From Bathynomus jamesi (Eukaryota > Arthropoda > Malacostraca > Isopoda > Cirolanidae), in the NCBI GenBank assembly GCA_023014485.1, contig JAJOZX010012230.1, forward strand, positions 1 through 64,000: DNA of 64,000 nucleotides, read 5' to 3'. The position numbers and the translations under genes are program-made. Shown here piece by piece: positions 1-11,309 of the stretch. Position 1 is the first letter of the stretch; every line of letters starts with the position of its first letter. A model generated the notes under the pieces. That model did no database searches, was not told where the DNA came from, and was given only the letters and a program-made list of their open reading frames with translations.

Positions 1-214
1 TTTTCAGTATTCTTTTTTTTCATTGTTATTTCAAACCTTTCTACTTCCTTCTTTGGGCTAGCCTAGAGTGGATCTTAGGGTTTATTGTTAGCCTGTAACT
101 CTGTGACTTAAGATTTTTACTAAACGTCGATATTAATTTTATATTAGGTAAATAAATGGAGGTAATAAATTAGAATCCCATTAAATTATTCGTTTTCTCT
201 AATGTTTTTAAACA

Positions 215-262
215 TTCTCTCTCTCTCTCTCTCTCCTCTCTCTCTTCTCTCTCTCTCTCTCT
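215..262. repeat. (CT)n microsatellite
   Basis: Nearly uninterrupted CT dinucleotides with a few CC and TCTT breaks. A simple sequence repeat with no coding content. Confidence 0.9.
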
Positions 263-851
263 CTACATCTTTTTCGTCCATTTTTCAGCCTTACTGAGCG
301 TAATTCCATTCTAATTTTCGAAGGAAGGAAAGACGGTTCCACGATGGAAATTCTGTCCCTTCGCGGCGCAATGGAATCTTCGCACGCGAAAAACCTATTT
401 TTAAAACTCTTGCACCCTTCTTACAGTTTGAAATGCGTTTCACAAGTTAAATTTAGCATTTAATTAATGTGTGTAGTTCACGACTTTGTCGTCTACGACG
501 CTTTTTTCTCTTAGTGCGATATAATTGAACGAAAATTATAACAACTTAATTAATCTGAAACGCGAATATTAGTGACTTGAAGGACACCTGCGTTTAATAA
601 AAACGATCTTGAAGAAAACGTCCATTTTAATACACACTCACACACGCTCACACACATTTTAACTCTCTCTCTCAAGTAATCGTGTTGTCATCGACATTTT
701 TCATTTAGTTTTTAAATTGATGAGGATGATGTAATATCACTGAAAACGTCTCAAAAATTATACCTTATTTCAGGGGTTCATTTTAACATTAATTATTGTA
801 CATTTCACTGACACGACAAATAGTCTATTATAACTGAACTGCTTGACAATG

Positions 852-853
<2 letters not shown>

Positions 854-893
<40 letters not shown>
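854..893. repeat. (TA)n microsatellite
   Basis: About 20 TA units. It is followed at 900-1070 by four copies of CACAACGCGTTGTG, a self-complementary 14-mer, within otherwise unremarkable sequence. Confidence 0.9.
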
Positions 894-896
<3 letters not shown>

Positions 897-1142
897 ACGC
901 CCAAACATCGAAATCGCTGTGAGCGGAAAAAACAGCCACAACGCGTTGTGGCTGCACCTAAGTGACCACACACCGATGTAGATATTGTTTCGCTTCATGG
1001 CCGTTTTCAAACAACCACAACGCGTTGTGTACGATTCGGATATGACCACAACGCGTTGTGGACGATTTGAAAATTATTGAATGTCCGGTAGGTTAATTGA
1101 ATGCCAGGTTAGATCAACTGTACGCCCTTGATGATTGGTTAG

Positions 1143-1196
1143 GTTAAGTCGTGATATTTTCGTTAAAACTAACGAAAATATCACAGCTTAACCTAA
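1143..1196. repeat. Hairpin of the GGTTAGGTTAAGT family
   Basis: GTTAAGTCGTGATATTTTCG and its near-perfect reverse complement face each other around a short TTAAAACTAA centre. The same sequence occurs about a dozen times in the window (7.73, 51.9-52.2, 52.76, 53.48, 54.06, 58.85 and 60.2 kb), twice as the subterminal part of a Merlin transposon's inverted repeats. Confidence 0.75.
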
Positions 1197-1212
1197 CCAA
1201 TCGTCAAGGGCG

Positions 1213-1336
1213 TACAATTAACCTAACCGGGCATTCAGTTAACTTAACCGGGCACTCAATTGACCTAACCGGGCACTCAATTGACCTAACTGGGCACTCA
1301 ATTGACCTAACTGGGCACTCAATTGACCTAACCAGT
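1213..1336. repeat. 21-bp minisatellite
   Basis: Five to six tandem copies of a 21-bp unit (GGGCACTCAATTGACCTAACC with substitutions). Because 21 is a multiple of three, it stays open and reads as repeats of Leu-Thr-Gly-His-Ser-Ile-Asp. Two diverged units of the same family appear on the opposite strand at 1081-1115 and again at 7668-7712. I treat it as a non-coding minisatellite. Confidence 0.85.
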
Positions 1337-1482
1337 TGGTTAATTTTTACATTTACGTCTCATTCTAGTTGTTTAAAATTAATCGAAACCTACGGGAAAA
1401 TTATTGATAATCATTTTTTAAAGGACTTTATCTTTTTTCTAGCATATCTGCTTAACTTTGCTTTTTAAAGGGGAATACGAAT

Positions 1483-1627
1483 TACTCTCACCAAGATTCG
1501 AACCTATCATCTTCTTGGGTAGAAAACGATGGCTCTGAGCTATAATAAATCGCACTTTGCCGTAGCGCAGTGGTCAGCGCCATCGCCTTCTACTCAGGAG
1601 GTGCTGGGTTCGAATACCAGTGGAGAT
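1483..1627. repeat. Head-to-head pair of tRNA-like SINE heads
   Basis: On the plus strand at 1558-1627 there is a tRNA-like unit with a box A-like TAGCGCAGTGG and a box B-like GGTTCGAATACC. On the minus strand at 1483-1552 a second unit has GGTTCGAATCTTGG. Neither folds into an obvious complete tRNA with CCA-ready acceptor pairing, so I call them tRNA-derived SINE heads rather than functional tRNA genes. Confidence 0.55.
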
Positions 1628-1639
1628 AATTTTGCATTA

Positions 1640-2880
1640 TGGAAAATCATGCGTGTTCATGCATAATATTCAATATATATATATAAGAGAGGGAGAGAGA
1701 ATTTCTTTCTACTCTTATCCTGCCCTAGTAACCTATCATACGTAGCTGGTCAGGAAATTGGCTTATGAACCTTTATATAACAATAAGTGACATTAAGTAA
1801 ATGAACTCTCCTTCCGTTATGTAATTTGCGATTTTAACTAATTCTACACATCTCAATTACGTGACTGAATCAAATGAACCTAAAACCAATTTTAGAACTT
1901 AAAATAAAACTTATAATTGCTTAATATCAATTTTAAGAATTATTTTTTCAATCATCAGAAAGAGTTTGCAATTCCCTCCCCCATCCCCTAACCTAAACCC
2001 CCCCTCCCCACCCCACAAAAAAGTAAGTGTTTTTATAATCGAAATAGAATTTTTAAATTTTAGTAATGATCGAAGTTTCAACGCCTATTTTGTAATTAGT
2101 TTTTAGGACAATTTTCCTTCTGAAATGAGCAAGAAAACTTTGACTACGTTTTTTTCTGATGTTCATGATAGTGTAAATGAAACGAGAGAAAAAAAAATTG
2201 GTTTGTCTTTCCTTTCTTTGCACCAACATTGACGACGTTTCTTTGATTACGCAGTTAATTGTACCAATTGTAAGCTTCATTCTGCCGGTAGTATTCCCAT
2301 TGTTATAGAATTTACCTTATTTGTATCGCAAATTAATATTTAAGATATTTTGTATTTTGAAATTTAGCTTTAATGAATCTATATTATATATTAAATAGAA
2401 TTTACGGAATAATTAAATTTGAATCCTAAATGATTAACAAAAATACGATTGCATGCATTCAATTTCCCTTTTGCATGTAATGCAGACATATAACACAAAC
2501 CGCAACAGGCACACAAAGGGCTCATTATATCAAACAACTATTTATTATTTATCGCTAATCCTTATTTATTTTGGATAGAAATGCCGAAGTCAGAAATCGG
2601 AAATTTCATAAAGTTTAAATAAAGTTCTCGTCTAATTGTTACTTTATAATAAGTTAATTTATGATATGAATTTTCATTTCATTTTAATAATATTTATTAT
2701 AGTTTATGGTACTAAAGACTGAAAAAAATAGCTTAGAACCTTAAATCAATCTCATTCAGAGCATTTATTTTATCGCTTTTCATACGCATGCATTCATTGC
2801 GCATGTGCAAATTTTCTTCGCGCATGCGTCTAATCAGGGGAAACTGACAAACATTTTGAGTAGCTCTTGAAAAATATCCA
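1640..2880. other. AT-rich stretch without recognisable genes
   Basis: AT-rich sequence with a short (TA)n run, C-rich runs near 1975-2020, and no open frame resembling a known protein. I see nothing further here. Confidence 0.6.
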
Positions 2881-3516
2881 TCATAGCAAAAATGAAGAAA
2901 ACTTTAGAAGCAAAATCTACAGATCTACAGAAGCTAAGGCTAACAAAGACCCTAAGATCCACTCTAAGGTTAGCCCGAGAGAAAGGAAAGAGTAGGGGGT
3001 TAAGAGAAGAGAATAAGGGGTTAAGTAAGTAACAACACCTATCACTCGTAGGTTAACATTCATTCAGAAAAAGAGAAAAAAGACTCACCATCATCATCCG
3101 CCGGCCACTGCCGACAAGTCGGAAAAATAGTCGCCGAGAATAGGAAAGGGGTGAAAGATGAAAAGTTAAATAAGAACGCTTACAAACCATGCAAACACAG
3201 TCTTAACTCACTGTCATACCAAGCAAACTACAGACATGCAAGTAAAGAGAGTTACAGACATGCAAGTAAGGAAAGGATAAGAAAGAAAAAAAAAGTAGGT
3301 AAAGTTAAACAAAAAGTGGGTTAGTTTACGCTACGAGCTACATCTACGTTCGTGTTAGTCTAATTTTTTTTTTTTTAATAATAATTTTATTGCTGGCATC
3401 ACACGCTGGCATGTCACAAGCTGGTATTAATCGTCAACAGACTCATCCTCGACTACCACCCCCAGAGCTCCTGTTGCTAATTGTTTTTTTTTTTAATTTT
3501 AAACAACGGTAATATT

Positions 3517-4734
3517 TTAAAAATGCCTATCTAGACGGTTTTTAAACACATTAACGCTGGCAGAGTTCACGACGGGCGCGGGAAGATTATTCCATTTATC
3601 AATTACTTTAAACGTAAAGAAGTGTTTAGCGATATTAGTAATGAAACGTCTGCCAGGCAACTTAAATCCGTTATTACGAGTATTGCTATCATCGAAAGTG
3701 AACAATTTGTCAAAATTTACGTTATCGATGTTATTAACGATTTTGAAAACTTCAATAAGCTCCCCCCTTAATCTCCTAGTTTCGAGTGAATGCAAGTCTA
3801 ACTCTTTAATCCTATCTTCATAAGGCTTGTTGCGCAATGACGGAATTAGTTTCGTGGCACGACGCTGAACCCTTTCTAACCTATCAATATCCTTACGCAA
3901 ATACGGGCACCAAAACTGAACGGCGTATTCTAAATGAGGCCTGACTAGGGACTTGTAAAGGGGCAATATAATATCCTTCGATTTAAATTCGAAATTACGC
4001 GCTATGAAGCCTAACATCCTATTAGCTTTTGCGCAAGACTCCAGGCACTGGTTCCTAACTTTTAAATCCTTAGATACGCGTACGCCTAAATCTACTTCCT
4101 CGTCAACGCTCGCTAACTCTATCATCCATCGTGTACGTGTAATTATTGTTAGAGAACCTATATGCAAAACTTTACATTTATCTACGTTAAATTGCATCTG
4201 CCACTTATCCGTCCACTCCATAATCCTGTTTACATCGTCTTGGAGCCTATTTCTATCATCCTCGTTAACAACCTTACCGCCTATTTTAGTATCGTCCGCG
4301 AATTTTGACACGTTACTAGTCAACTCTACATCTATGTCGTTAATGTAAATTACGAATAGCAATGGGCCGAACACTGAACCCTGTGGGACACCGCTACCTA
4401 CATCCGACCACCCCAATTCACTACCATTAACAACGACCCTCTGTCTCCTAGCACGAAGCCATTCCTCTAACCAGTTAGCTACCTGACCGCGTATACCGTG
4501 CGCTTTAACCTTCGCAATTAATCTTCTATGCGGAACTATATCGGACACCTTCTTAAAATCTAAATAAATAACGTCAGCCGCTCTATGCCTATCGTATTCG
4601 TGCAGTATTTCGTTATCAAATTCTAACAAATTAGTTAAACAAGATCTATGGCGTCGAAACCATTGCTGACTACTATTAATCAAATCGCTACTTTCTAAGT
4701 GATCGATGATACGATCCCTAACTACGGATTCCAA
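3517..4734 (-). pseudogene. LINE reverse transcriptase, C-terminal two thirds
   Basis: A 405-residue open frame covering the polymerase core of the CR1-like LINE. Visible motifs in order are a palm motif LDFKK near residue 60, GVPQGSVFGPLLFVIYINDI near 113-132, the catalytic FADDTKIGG near 145-153, and a thumb/C-terminal region ending in a WNNLPAPVV-like stretch common to CR1, L2 and Rex1 elements. The N-terminal fingers continue upstream (4890-5180) in other frames, so the original ORF2 is broken by frameshifts between about 4735 and 4900. In a functional element the enzyme would make cDNA by target-primed reverse transcription. The FADD active site is intact. Confidence 0.85.
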
Positions 4735-5237
4735 AAGTTTACCGACAATTGACGTTAAGCTAATGGACTTATAATTGCTAGCTACTGTGCGGTCGCCTTT
4801 TTTAAAAATAGGCGTGACGTTAGCTAATTTGAAGTCTTCAGGAATAATCTCTGTTTCGAGTGACTGATTAAAAATCTTCCTTAAGGGGCCTACCGCCTAC
4901 GATTAACGTCTTTCAAATCTCTCAAATGTCTGGGATAAAACGCGTCAGGGGCTGGAGCCTTGCTAACTTTTAGCCTATCGATATAATGCGCAATCTCACC
5001 CTCGTAAACAGTTATTTCATCCAAAAGAGTCTCGCTACTAAATGGAACGATATCGTCCACGTCGGAGACATTATTTACGTCTTCTATGGTAAAAACTGTC
5101 GCAAAAAAGTTACTGAAAATACCCGCCATCGCCTGAGCGTCAGAAGCCAAAGCGCCGTTAACATCCACTAGAGGGCCCATGTTATCTTTTATCGGCTTAC
5201 GATTATTAACGTATTCAAAAAACTTCTTTGGATTATG

Positions 5238-6558
5238 TTAACTATCCGCAGCTATAAGTATCTCTAAATTACGCTTTGCATTCCTAACTGATCTTTTAAC
5301 CTGACGTCTAAACTCGATATATCTGTTAAAGTTAGCTGCCGTGCCATTGCGCTTATTAAGTCTATACGCTCTGTTACGCTCGTTTATGAACTCGCCTATT
5401 TCCCTAGTCCACCACTTGTGCCTACCACGAATTCTAGCGCGCTTGGGCCTACGAGGAATAAACTCCCTTTCAATATTCATAAAACTTTCTTTAAACGCCT
5501 CCCAATGCAAATTTGGGTCATTACCTATAAATAAGTTGTCCCAGTCCACTACTCTCATTCTATCCGCAAAACCATCAAAGTTGGCCCTACGAAAATTAGG
5601 GACTTCTATTACGTTACTATACTTAGTGTTTTCTATCAATAACTTAAACCTAAGAATTTGATGATCACTACATCCTAAACTCTCGCCTACTTCTAAACCT
5701 TGGACTATATGTTCGCCGTTCGTCATCACCACGTCTAAAATATTGTCACCGCGCGTTGGTTCGGTAACCATCTGTCGTAAAAAATTATCTTCCATGAACT
5801 CAATCAATCTCAAACCCTCCTCATTACCAGTAAAAGTCTCGTAATTAACATTAGGGCAGTTAAAGTCTCCGACAATTATACTATTCTGATTATTATCAAT
5901 AAAGTTACCAAGAAGTGAGTGAAATCTAGTATCGGTATCGAGGGGTTGAACGGGAGGTCTATAAACAACAACAAAATTGAAACTAATACTACGCGCCCTA
6001 ACTTCAACGCATTAATTGCTGCTGGAAAATCTATCTTAACCTCGATAGCCCTAAGGGAATTACGAATGTACAGCAAAACGCCGCCACCAATCCTATGTAA
6101 CCTATCATTAGTAAAGACTGCAGTGGCGGCTCGTCGGTAGACACTGCGGAACTGCAGCACCCCTAAATTTCTTATTTACAATTGAAATAATCAAGAACAA
6201 TATAAGGATGAGCTCACTGAATAACTTTTCCAATAACTTTTGAAACTTTTATTCATTGCTCAATGCTCATCCTTTTATTTCAGTAATTATTTCAACTCAT
6301 TCTTAGAGACAGCACCCCTAGAATTTTTAGCCACGAGCCGCCACTGGTAAAGAGTTTAAAACCCGTTATATCAAATTCCCCCAACAAGTCCCGAGTCACG
6401 GTATTTAACCACGTTTCAGTAATAGCAACTATATCGTAGTTGCCGGTATAAATTACCGCCTTAAATTCGTTTAATTTATTTCTAATACTACGCGCGTTAA
6501 AATAAAAGACGTTTAAGTTATATTTTACCACGGGTCGGCGTTTTAAACTATTTCTCAC
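5238..6558 (-). pseudogene. LINE AP-endonuclease, split by a MITE
   Basis: The APE-type endonuclease domain of the CR1-like ORF2, read from 6558 down to 5238. The N-terminal part (6558-6347) has the YFNARSIRNK and AITETWL motifs. The middle (6118-5876) has GGGVLLYIRNS. Near 5860-5840 a GDFNCP-like motif is readable, and the C-terminal part (5813-5238) carries the catalytic GCSDHQ motif. The domain nicks target DNA to prime reverse transcription. A 226-bp hAT MITE lies between the codons for Phe-Thr and Asn-Asp-Arg; removing it with one 8-bp duplication restores the frame. Further breaks are at about 5820-5880 and near 5238. Confidence 0.8.
6121..6346. mobile_element. hAT MITE with CAGTGGCGGCTCG ends
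   Basis: A 226-bp element with terminal inverted repeats CAGTGGCGGCTCG/CGAGCCGCCACTG. It is flanked by GTAAAGAC (6111-6118, plus TG) and GTAAAGAG (6347-6354), an 8-bp duplication with one mismatch. The uninterrupted LINE frame requires GTAAAGAG, so the right copy is the original. The duplication fits the nTnnnnAn pattern known for Ac-type hAT elements. A lone right end of the same family occurs at about 44733-44745. Confidence 0.85.
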
Positions 6559-6871
6559 GTCGGGCCCGCGTTCCCTGGACCCACAACGTTTAAAGAAGGC
6601 TTCGACCTATACAGCTTTCGTACGTTTTCGTCAATTAACCTACCTAGCCTAGCATTACCTATTTCATTAAAATGCACCCCCATCTTTTATGAAAAGGCTA
6701 GGATCACTGAATTCTGACCACAGCTTTAGGAAGGGTACATTTTCCTCAGCACAATTCTCTCCTAATTTAGTATTCAAAAATATCGTTTTAAACGTAATCC
6801 TAAGACCCAAACCGTGCCTAGGGTAATACCTAGAACTAAAGACCTATCTGACCTCGCCTTTATGGACCTAA

Positions 6872-7135
6872 TTAACCCCCTATATCTCTCCAAAAGGTCA
6901 GGCACTCTCGTATCCGGCCTATACGAGTCGTTGCCCCTACCAACGTCACCAACATCGAGTGACGGGAGGCAACGTCAATCCTATCCACTTCGTCTCTAAC
7001 TCTGTCAACTCTGGCCCCTGGAAGACAGACCCTCCTCCTCTTGGTTCGATGCCGTTCAACGAACCCTGTGTCCATATGGCGCACTAAAGAGTCCCCAATT
7101 AAAATAGCTTCCCCCTCATTCACGTCCCTTTCCAA
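6872..7135 (-). pseudogene. LINE ORF1 esterase-like domain
   Basis: An 87-residue fragment with ILIGDSLVRHMD near its start, the GDS block of SGNH/GDSL hydrolases, followed by a Gly-Ala-Arg-Val-Asp block. Such esterase domains are a known part of CR1-group ORF1 proteins, and its position upstream of the endonuclease fits. The frame runs out at about 6872 and the downstream catalytic blocks are not readable in one frame. Upstream, the coding sequence continues towards 7190, where the 7192-8036 element interrupts it. Confidence 0.65.
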
Positions 7136-7191
7136 ATGGGCGAAAGGGTTCGAAACCTCGATAGGGGGTGGGATTCCGGTTAATATTTACT

Positions 7192-8036
7192 AAATGCCAT
7201 GAGCTGAACCTGTGATTGAAAATAACTTTTTATGATGTAGTTTTAGTCGCTCTGTTCAAATATGACCTTCATTTCCTGTGCAAATGGAAAGAAATATGAT
7301 TTTTTTTAATGAACTATATTTTCTGTTTTGGCTATAATGTACTTTTTTCCATAAAATATTTTTCCTGATTGGGCTATTTTTTCGCTACTCTGCGACTTAA
7401 TTAATTGGTTGTTTTCTGTTCTGGCTATTTTTGTTTTTTTAATTGGATTCAGTTTCGTGGTGTTTGTGAAAGAATTATGACGTGCTTTTCGTGTGATTTT
7501 GACTTTGAGAACTTGATTCGTCATGTGCCCTAGATGAAGAAAAAGCATTGGATGTTTTTATCAATTACGGCGTTATTCTCTCATCCTTAACTTGCCCGAA
7601 ATGTGACACTGAGTACCTAATGCGAAAAGATCAGAAGATATTTAGATGAAATAACCAATATTAACCTGTTAGGTCAACTGAATGCCCGGTTAGGTCAACT
7701 GAATGCCCTTGACGATTGATTAGGTTAAGTCGTGATATTTTCGTTAGTTTAAACGAAAATGACAAAAACGAAAACGCAAATGACATGGCCTGAAGTTGAA
7801 TTCAAAAATACATTTTTCTAGTATATTTTGGTATGCTCTGTTGAAATATAACTTTTATTTCCTGTGCAAATGGAAAATAAATATGATTTTTGGTGCATTA
7901 TTTTAATGTACCGGAAATCCTATTTCTTTTCATTTGCACAGGAAATGAAGGTTATATTTGAACAGAGCACACCAAAATACACTAAAAAAATGTATTTTTT
8001 ACTTCAACTTCAGATCATGGCATTTTGTAAATAATT
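7192..8036. mobile_element. Non-autonomous TIR element inside the LINE
   Basis: An insertion between two halves of the LINE ORF1. Its ends carry inverted repeats AAATGCCATGAGCTGAA (left) and TTCAGATCATGGCATTT (right). A second inverted block, with CTCTGTTCAAATATGACCTT and CATTTCCTGTGCAAATGG, occurs near both ends and again internally, so it appears to consist of two or more inverted copies. It contains one GGTTAGGTTAAGT motif and two 21-bp minisatellite units. No transposase is seen; the superfamily is undetermined. Confidence 0.65.
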
Positions 8037-8040
8037 ACCC

Positions 8041-8352
8041 TCGGACCAACCTTAACCCCTTCCTCAACTCTATCCAACCTTCCCGATAAGCTACCTAAAC
8101 TAGAAACTAGGTTACGCACCTCACCCTTCAAATTACTAACGTCTTCAACGTTAGTATTGGTTCGGCTTTCATCAACCGTAGCCCTACCCCTGCCCTCATC
8201 AAGCGTTTTATGTCAACTATTTCCTCCCTTAACTCGCAAAATAAACAAACTGATCTCTCGGTAATCGCCATAGGACCGCCGTTATAATCTTTAAAATCCG
8301 AATACCACCGGTTTACCCCACACCTAACACACGACGCTTTCTGCGACGGCAT
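8041..8352 (-). pseudogene. LINE ORF1 N-terminal zinc-finger part
   Basis: Starts at a methionine near 8352 (minus strand) and shows Cys-Val-Arg-Cys near residue 8 and Cys-Leu-Phe-Cys about 25 residues later, a four-cysteine zinc-binding pattern. A charged, probably coiled-coil segment follows (EELREEIVDIKRL-like). The frame shifts at about 8210 and remains readable in another frame to 8041, where the inserted element begins. Together with the esterase fragment this would be the RNA-binding ORF1 protein. The assignment is by position and domain order. Confidence 0.55.
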
Positions 8353-8359
8353 CACGCAG

Positions 8360-9030
8360 TTAAAATTAGTTTATAACCGTCACAAGTTTAAGTTAAATTA
8401 AGCCGGCACGCTATGAAAACTTCTAAATCGCTAAAAACCACTAATATTCAATTACTTAACTATAACAATGTGAATATAAACGCAAGTATATAAAATTCAA
8501 AACTTTCCAAAAGTAAAATTATCAGCAATATGCAAAAGTAGAAGCAATATCAGAGAGCTCAAGAAATGCGTCCGTTCAGTACAGAGTCTGGCTGACGAAT
8601 GATAAAATTTATTGTGTGAAATGTTACGTCATGTTCAAATTTTGTAGAAATTTTCCAATCTTATAAAAAGTGCTTCATCGGTAAATGAACTGAAACACTA
8701 ATTCCATTAGAACTGACGTAATTTGTGCTCTCTCTCTCTCTGTGAAATTTTTTTTAACGATTTTGGATGGACACAAATATAAGTATAAAATATAACTAAT
8801 AATATTAAAACATATTAAATTTAAAATCAAATAAAATGCTACAGTAGATGTACTGTTTATTTTAGTCAAGTTTTCCATCATCATACGACTTACAGGCGCG
8901 TGATCATTATCATATAAATTTTTTACGACAGAGTATTCTAAGTTTATACCCATTTTTGTATGAATATATATTTATAGGTAGGGTATTATAATTTATTTAA
9001 ACTACACATACATGTTATAATAATGTTTCA
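8360..9030. other. AT-rich stretch, nothing recognised
   Basis: No open frame resembling a known protein and no clear repeat boundary; one short (TC)n run near 8730. Confidence 0.5.
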
Positions 9031-9165
9031 GACCAACAAAGCCCCTAGGATCCACTCATGGCTGGTCTACCTAACTGTGTTCGTAATTGTGTATTGTGTA
9101 TGTCCTCCGTGGTGGCGGAGGGGACCTACAATTTTACGTGGGTTCCGAACCACAAGAACATAAGA
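9030..9165 (+). repeat. Fragment of dispersed repeat
   Basis: Contains GGCGGAGGGGACCTACAATT and TTACGTGGGTTCCGAACC, shared with the dispersed units at 14.68, 16.9 and 62.4 kb. The left edge also shares a CCTAGGATCCACTC block with the inverted repeats at 55-100 and 2935-2985. Confidence 0.5.
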
Positions 9166-9883
9166 AATTTATGTAACAACTGCCTGTACATGAGCCTCTG
9201 TTATAACTCTTTTTCCAGTAATTATATCAACCTTATTACAAAATTATTACATCTCCCAGTTTTTCTGTGGGTATATATGGTATACATCTGTTGAATACAA
9301 GAACCATAATCCTCTATTCTGCTCGTGTATAATGGAATTTTATAATACATTTCCTACTACGTGTATCCCATTCACAGAAGGCCATCATATTCCAGAGTTT
9401 GACCTCCGAAGAGACTCTACATATATGAGCTTCTTATTGCCTCATCTCATGAGGGATTATTTTATCGTTGATTAGAGCTTAAACTGGTTTAATTTTAAAT
9501 TATAATACATATATATATATACAGTAGATATTTGGTAATTTGACCAGACGAGCGCCAGAATCCAGTCGGAATACTGAATCGTCGGATTAAGCGATGAATT
9601 GATAACGAAGCCAAGCAGGTTGCGATTTATGAGTATTGTAGTATTTACGATACGCTCGAGAAGTCATATAACGCTCGCTCTGATTGGCTGTTGATATTCG
9701 CTCTAGGACTGAGACAAACATCTTGCCCGTACGTCCGGATTGGCTGAACTTTTTGGTGCTCGGTTTGATTTTGGAAAGAAAAGTTTGTATGGGCGATCGT
9801 CAAATCAAGCGATGAATTTTTTCAACTGGTAATTGTCGTGATAGGTGAATTTAGAATACTCGGACGCCGAGTGTGTATATACG

Positions 9884-9892
<9 letters not shown>

Positions 9893-9934
<42 letters not shown>
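9893..9934. repeat. (TG)n-(TA)n microsatellite
   Basis: GTGTGTGTGTAT followed by about 17 TA units. The unique sequence at 9520-9890 before it shows no gene. Confidence 0.9.
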
Positions 9935-10485
9935 CTTTAATTTTTTACATTTTTTAAACCACTTGGAAATAAATGTGAAATGAATTCAACCGAAGATTAT
10001 TTTCATCTTAAACTATCCTTTTTCAACAAACCAAGACAAATACTTGTATTCAACGTAGAACTCTTTCAGTAGCAGCAGTAACAATCTGAAAACCAGCGTT
10101 CCTCCACAAAGTTACATTTCCATATATAACTTTATGGAGTTACATATTCAGGATGGCGCTGAATCTTAACACTGTTATGCGCAAATATCAACTGAGATTG
10201 TCGAATACAATTGGCCAAAACAGAGTAAATACCGATAGCGCGTATCCGAAATTTGAACAAGAAAGTTGTTTAAAGGATTTATTGTTCAATATATTAAATT
10301 GAACTCATTAAAAAAAGGTATTTTTAAATTAAAAATTTCGACGTATAAAGTGCCAAAATCAAAATTTATTCTGTCAGAAACTGCGACCCTACCCTGGTTT
10401 GGCTTTTCTCATGATTGGCCTGAAGGTAGACCGTTGTTTTAACGGATATTTATATATAATTATACATCGTATATACTTATATATC

Positions 10486-10521
<36 letters not shown>

Positions 10522-10558
10522 TTTAACTGCAAACAACACACAGTATAATTAACGTAAA

Positions 10559-11137
10559 GAACGACGCTTGTATAGAAGAACGTTCCGCACAAGATGAGGA
10601 GGGAGAACGAACAAATGAAAAATGAGGTAACCACCCGGTAATCAAACCCGGGATCTTCCGATTGCCGGTCAGATATGCTAACCACTACACCATGGGCCTC
10701 GATTAATCAGAAGTCGTAATTCTCCTACATACGAGCAGAAACCAATGCCCTGAGGGGGCACCTCCCGCATGCCGCACATATATACATTTTAACTGCAAAC
10801 AACACACAGTATAATTAACGTAAAGAACGACGCTTGTATAGAAGAACGTTCCGCACAAGCGTCGTTCTTTACGGTAATTATACTGTGTGTTGTTTGCAGT
10901 TAAAATGTATATATATGCGGCATGCGGGAGGTGCCCCCTCAGGGCATTGGTTTCTGCTCGTATGTAGGAGAATTACGACTTCTGATTAATCGAGGCCCAT
11001 GGTGTAGTGGTTAGCATATCTGGGCAATCGGAAGATCCCGGGTTTGATTCCCGGGTGGTTACCTCATTTTTCATTTGTTCGTTCTCCCTCCTCATCTTGT
11101 GCGGAACGTTCTTCTATACAAGCGTCGTTCTTTACGT
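10559..11137. repeat. Palindromic SINE-like unit with tRNA-like core
   Basis: Two nearly identical arms in opposite orientation meet near 10845. Each arm runs from an ACGACGCTTGTATAGAAGAA block through a tRNA-like segment (box A-like TGGTGTAGTGGTTAGCAT, box B-like GGGTTTGATTCCCGG) to a GCGGCATGCGGGAGGTGCCC block. A related single unit at 24384-24692 has the same ACGACGC block inverted at both ends. The tRNA-like cores are at about 10620-10700 (minus) and 10992-11066 (plus). Likely a tRNA-derived mobile repeat rather than tRNA genes. Confidence 0.7.
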
Positions 11138-11309
11138 ATATATATATATATATACACACGAAGAATTTACAGAGAGAGAGGAAATAATGATGGCAGACAA
11201 TTTTTCTTTTTAATGTTAACTTAACAAAGTTATTCAAATTCATATTTTTTCCTTTTCATATCTATCCAATTTCTCTTATTAAAGAGTATAAATAAAGTTA
11301 AAAATAAAT

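Larger units (their letters stand above)
55..2990. repeat. Possible element bounded by inverted repeats
   Basis: The stretch near 55-100 (GGGCTAGCCTAGAGTGGATC followed by TTAGGGTTTATTGTTAGCC) recurs in reverse complement near 2935-2985 with a few differences, which suggests terminal or subterminal inverted repeats of one roughly 2.9-kb element. A third, partial copy lies near 9030-9060. No transposase is recognisable between the two ends and no target-site duplication could be fixed, so this is a structural suggestion only. Confidence 0.35.
3364..8352 (-). mobile_element. CR1-like non-LTR retrotransposon, interrupted
   Basis: A minus-strand LINE. From 5' to 3' it contains a four-cysteine ORF1 part (8352 downwards), an SGNH/GDSL esterase-like ORF1 part (about 7135-6872), an AP endonuclease (about 6558-5238) and a reverse transcriptase (about 5180-3517). 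The 3' end lies near 3364, where an AATAAA-like signal is followed by a run of A on the minus strand. The combination of an esterase ORF1 with endonuclease-RT is typical of the CR1 group. Two younger elements split it (7192-8036 and 6121-6346), and several frame breaks make it non-functional. The clade is inferred from motifs, not from a tree. Confidence 0.8.

Noticed and set aside
1151..1468. A 105-residue open frame with seven-residue repeats
   Set aside because: It is explained by a 21-bp minisatellite and a hairpin; no start context or other protein features.
4004..4348. Plus-strand open frames over the LINE regions (4.0-6.2 kb)
   Set aside because: They are antisense shadows of the reverse transcriptase and endonuclease frames.
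10620..10700. Functional tRNA gene
   Set aside because: Promoter boxes are present but the acceptor stem does not pair convincingly and the unit is embedded in a repeat found several times.
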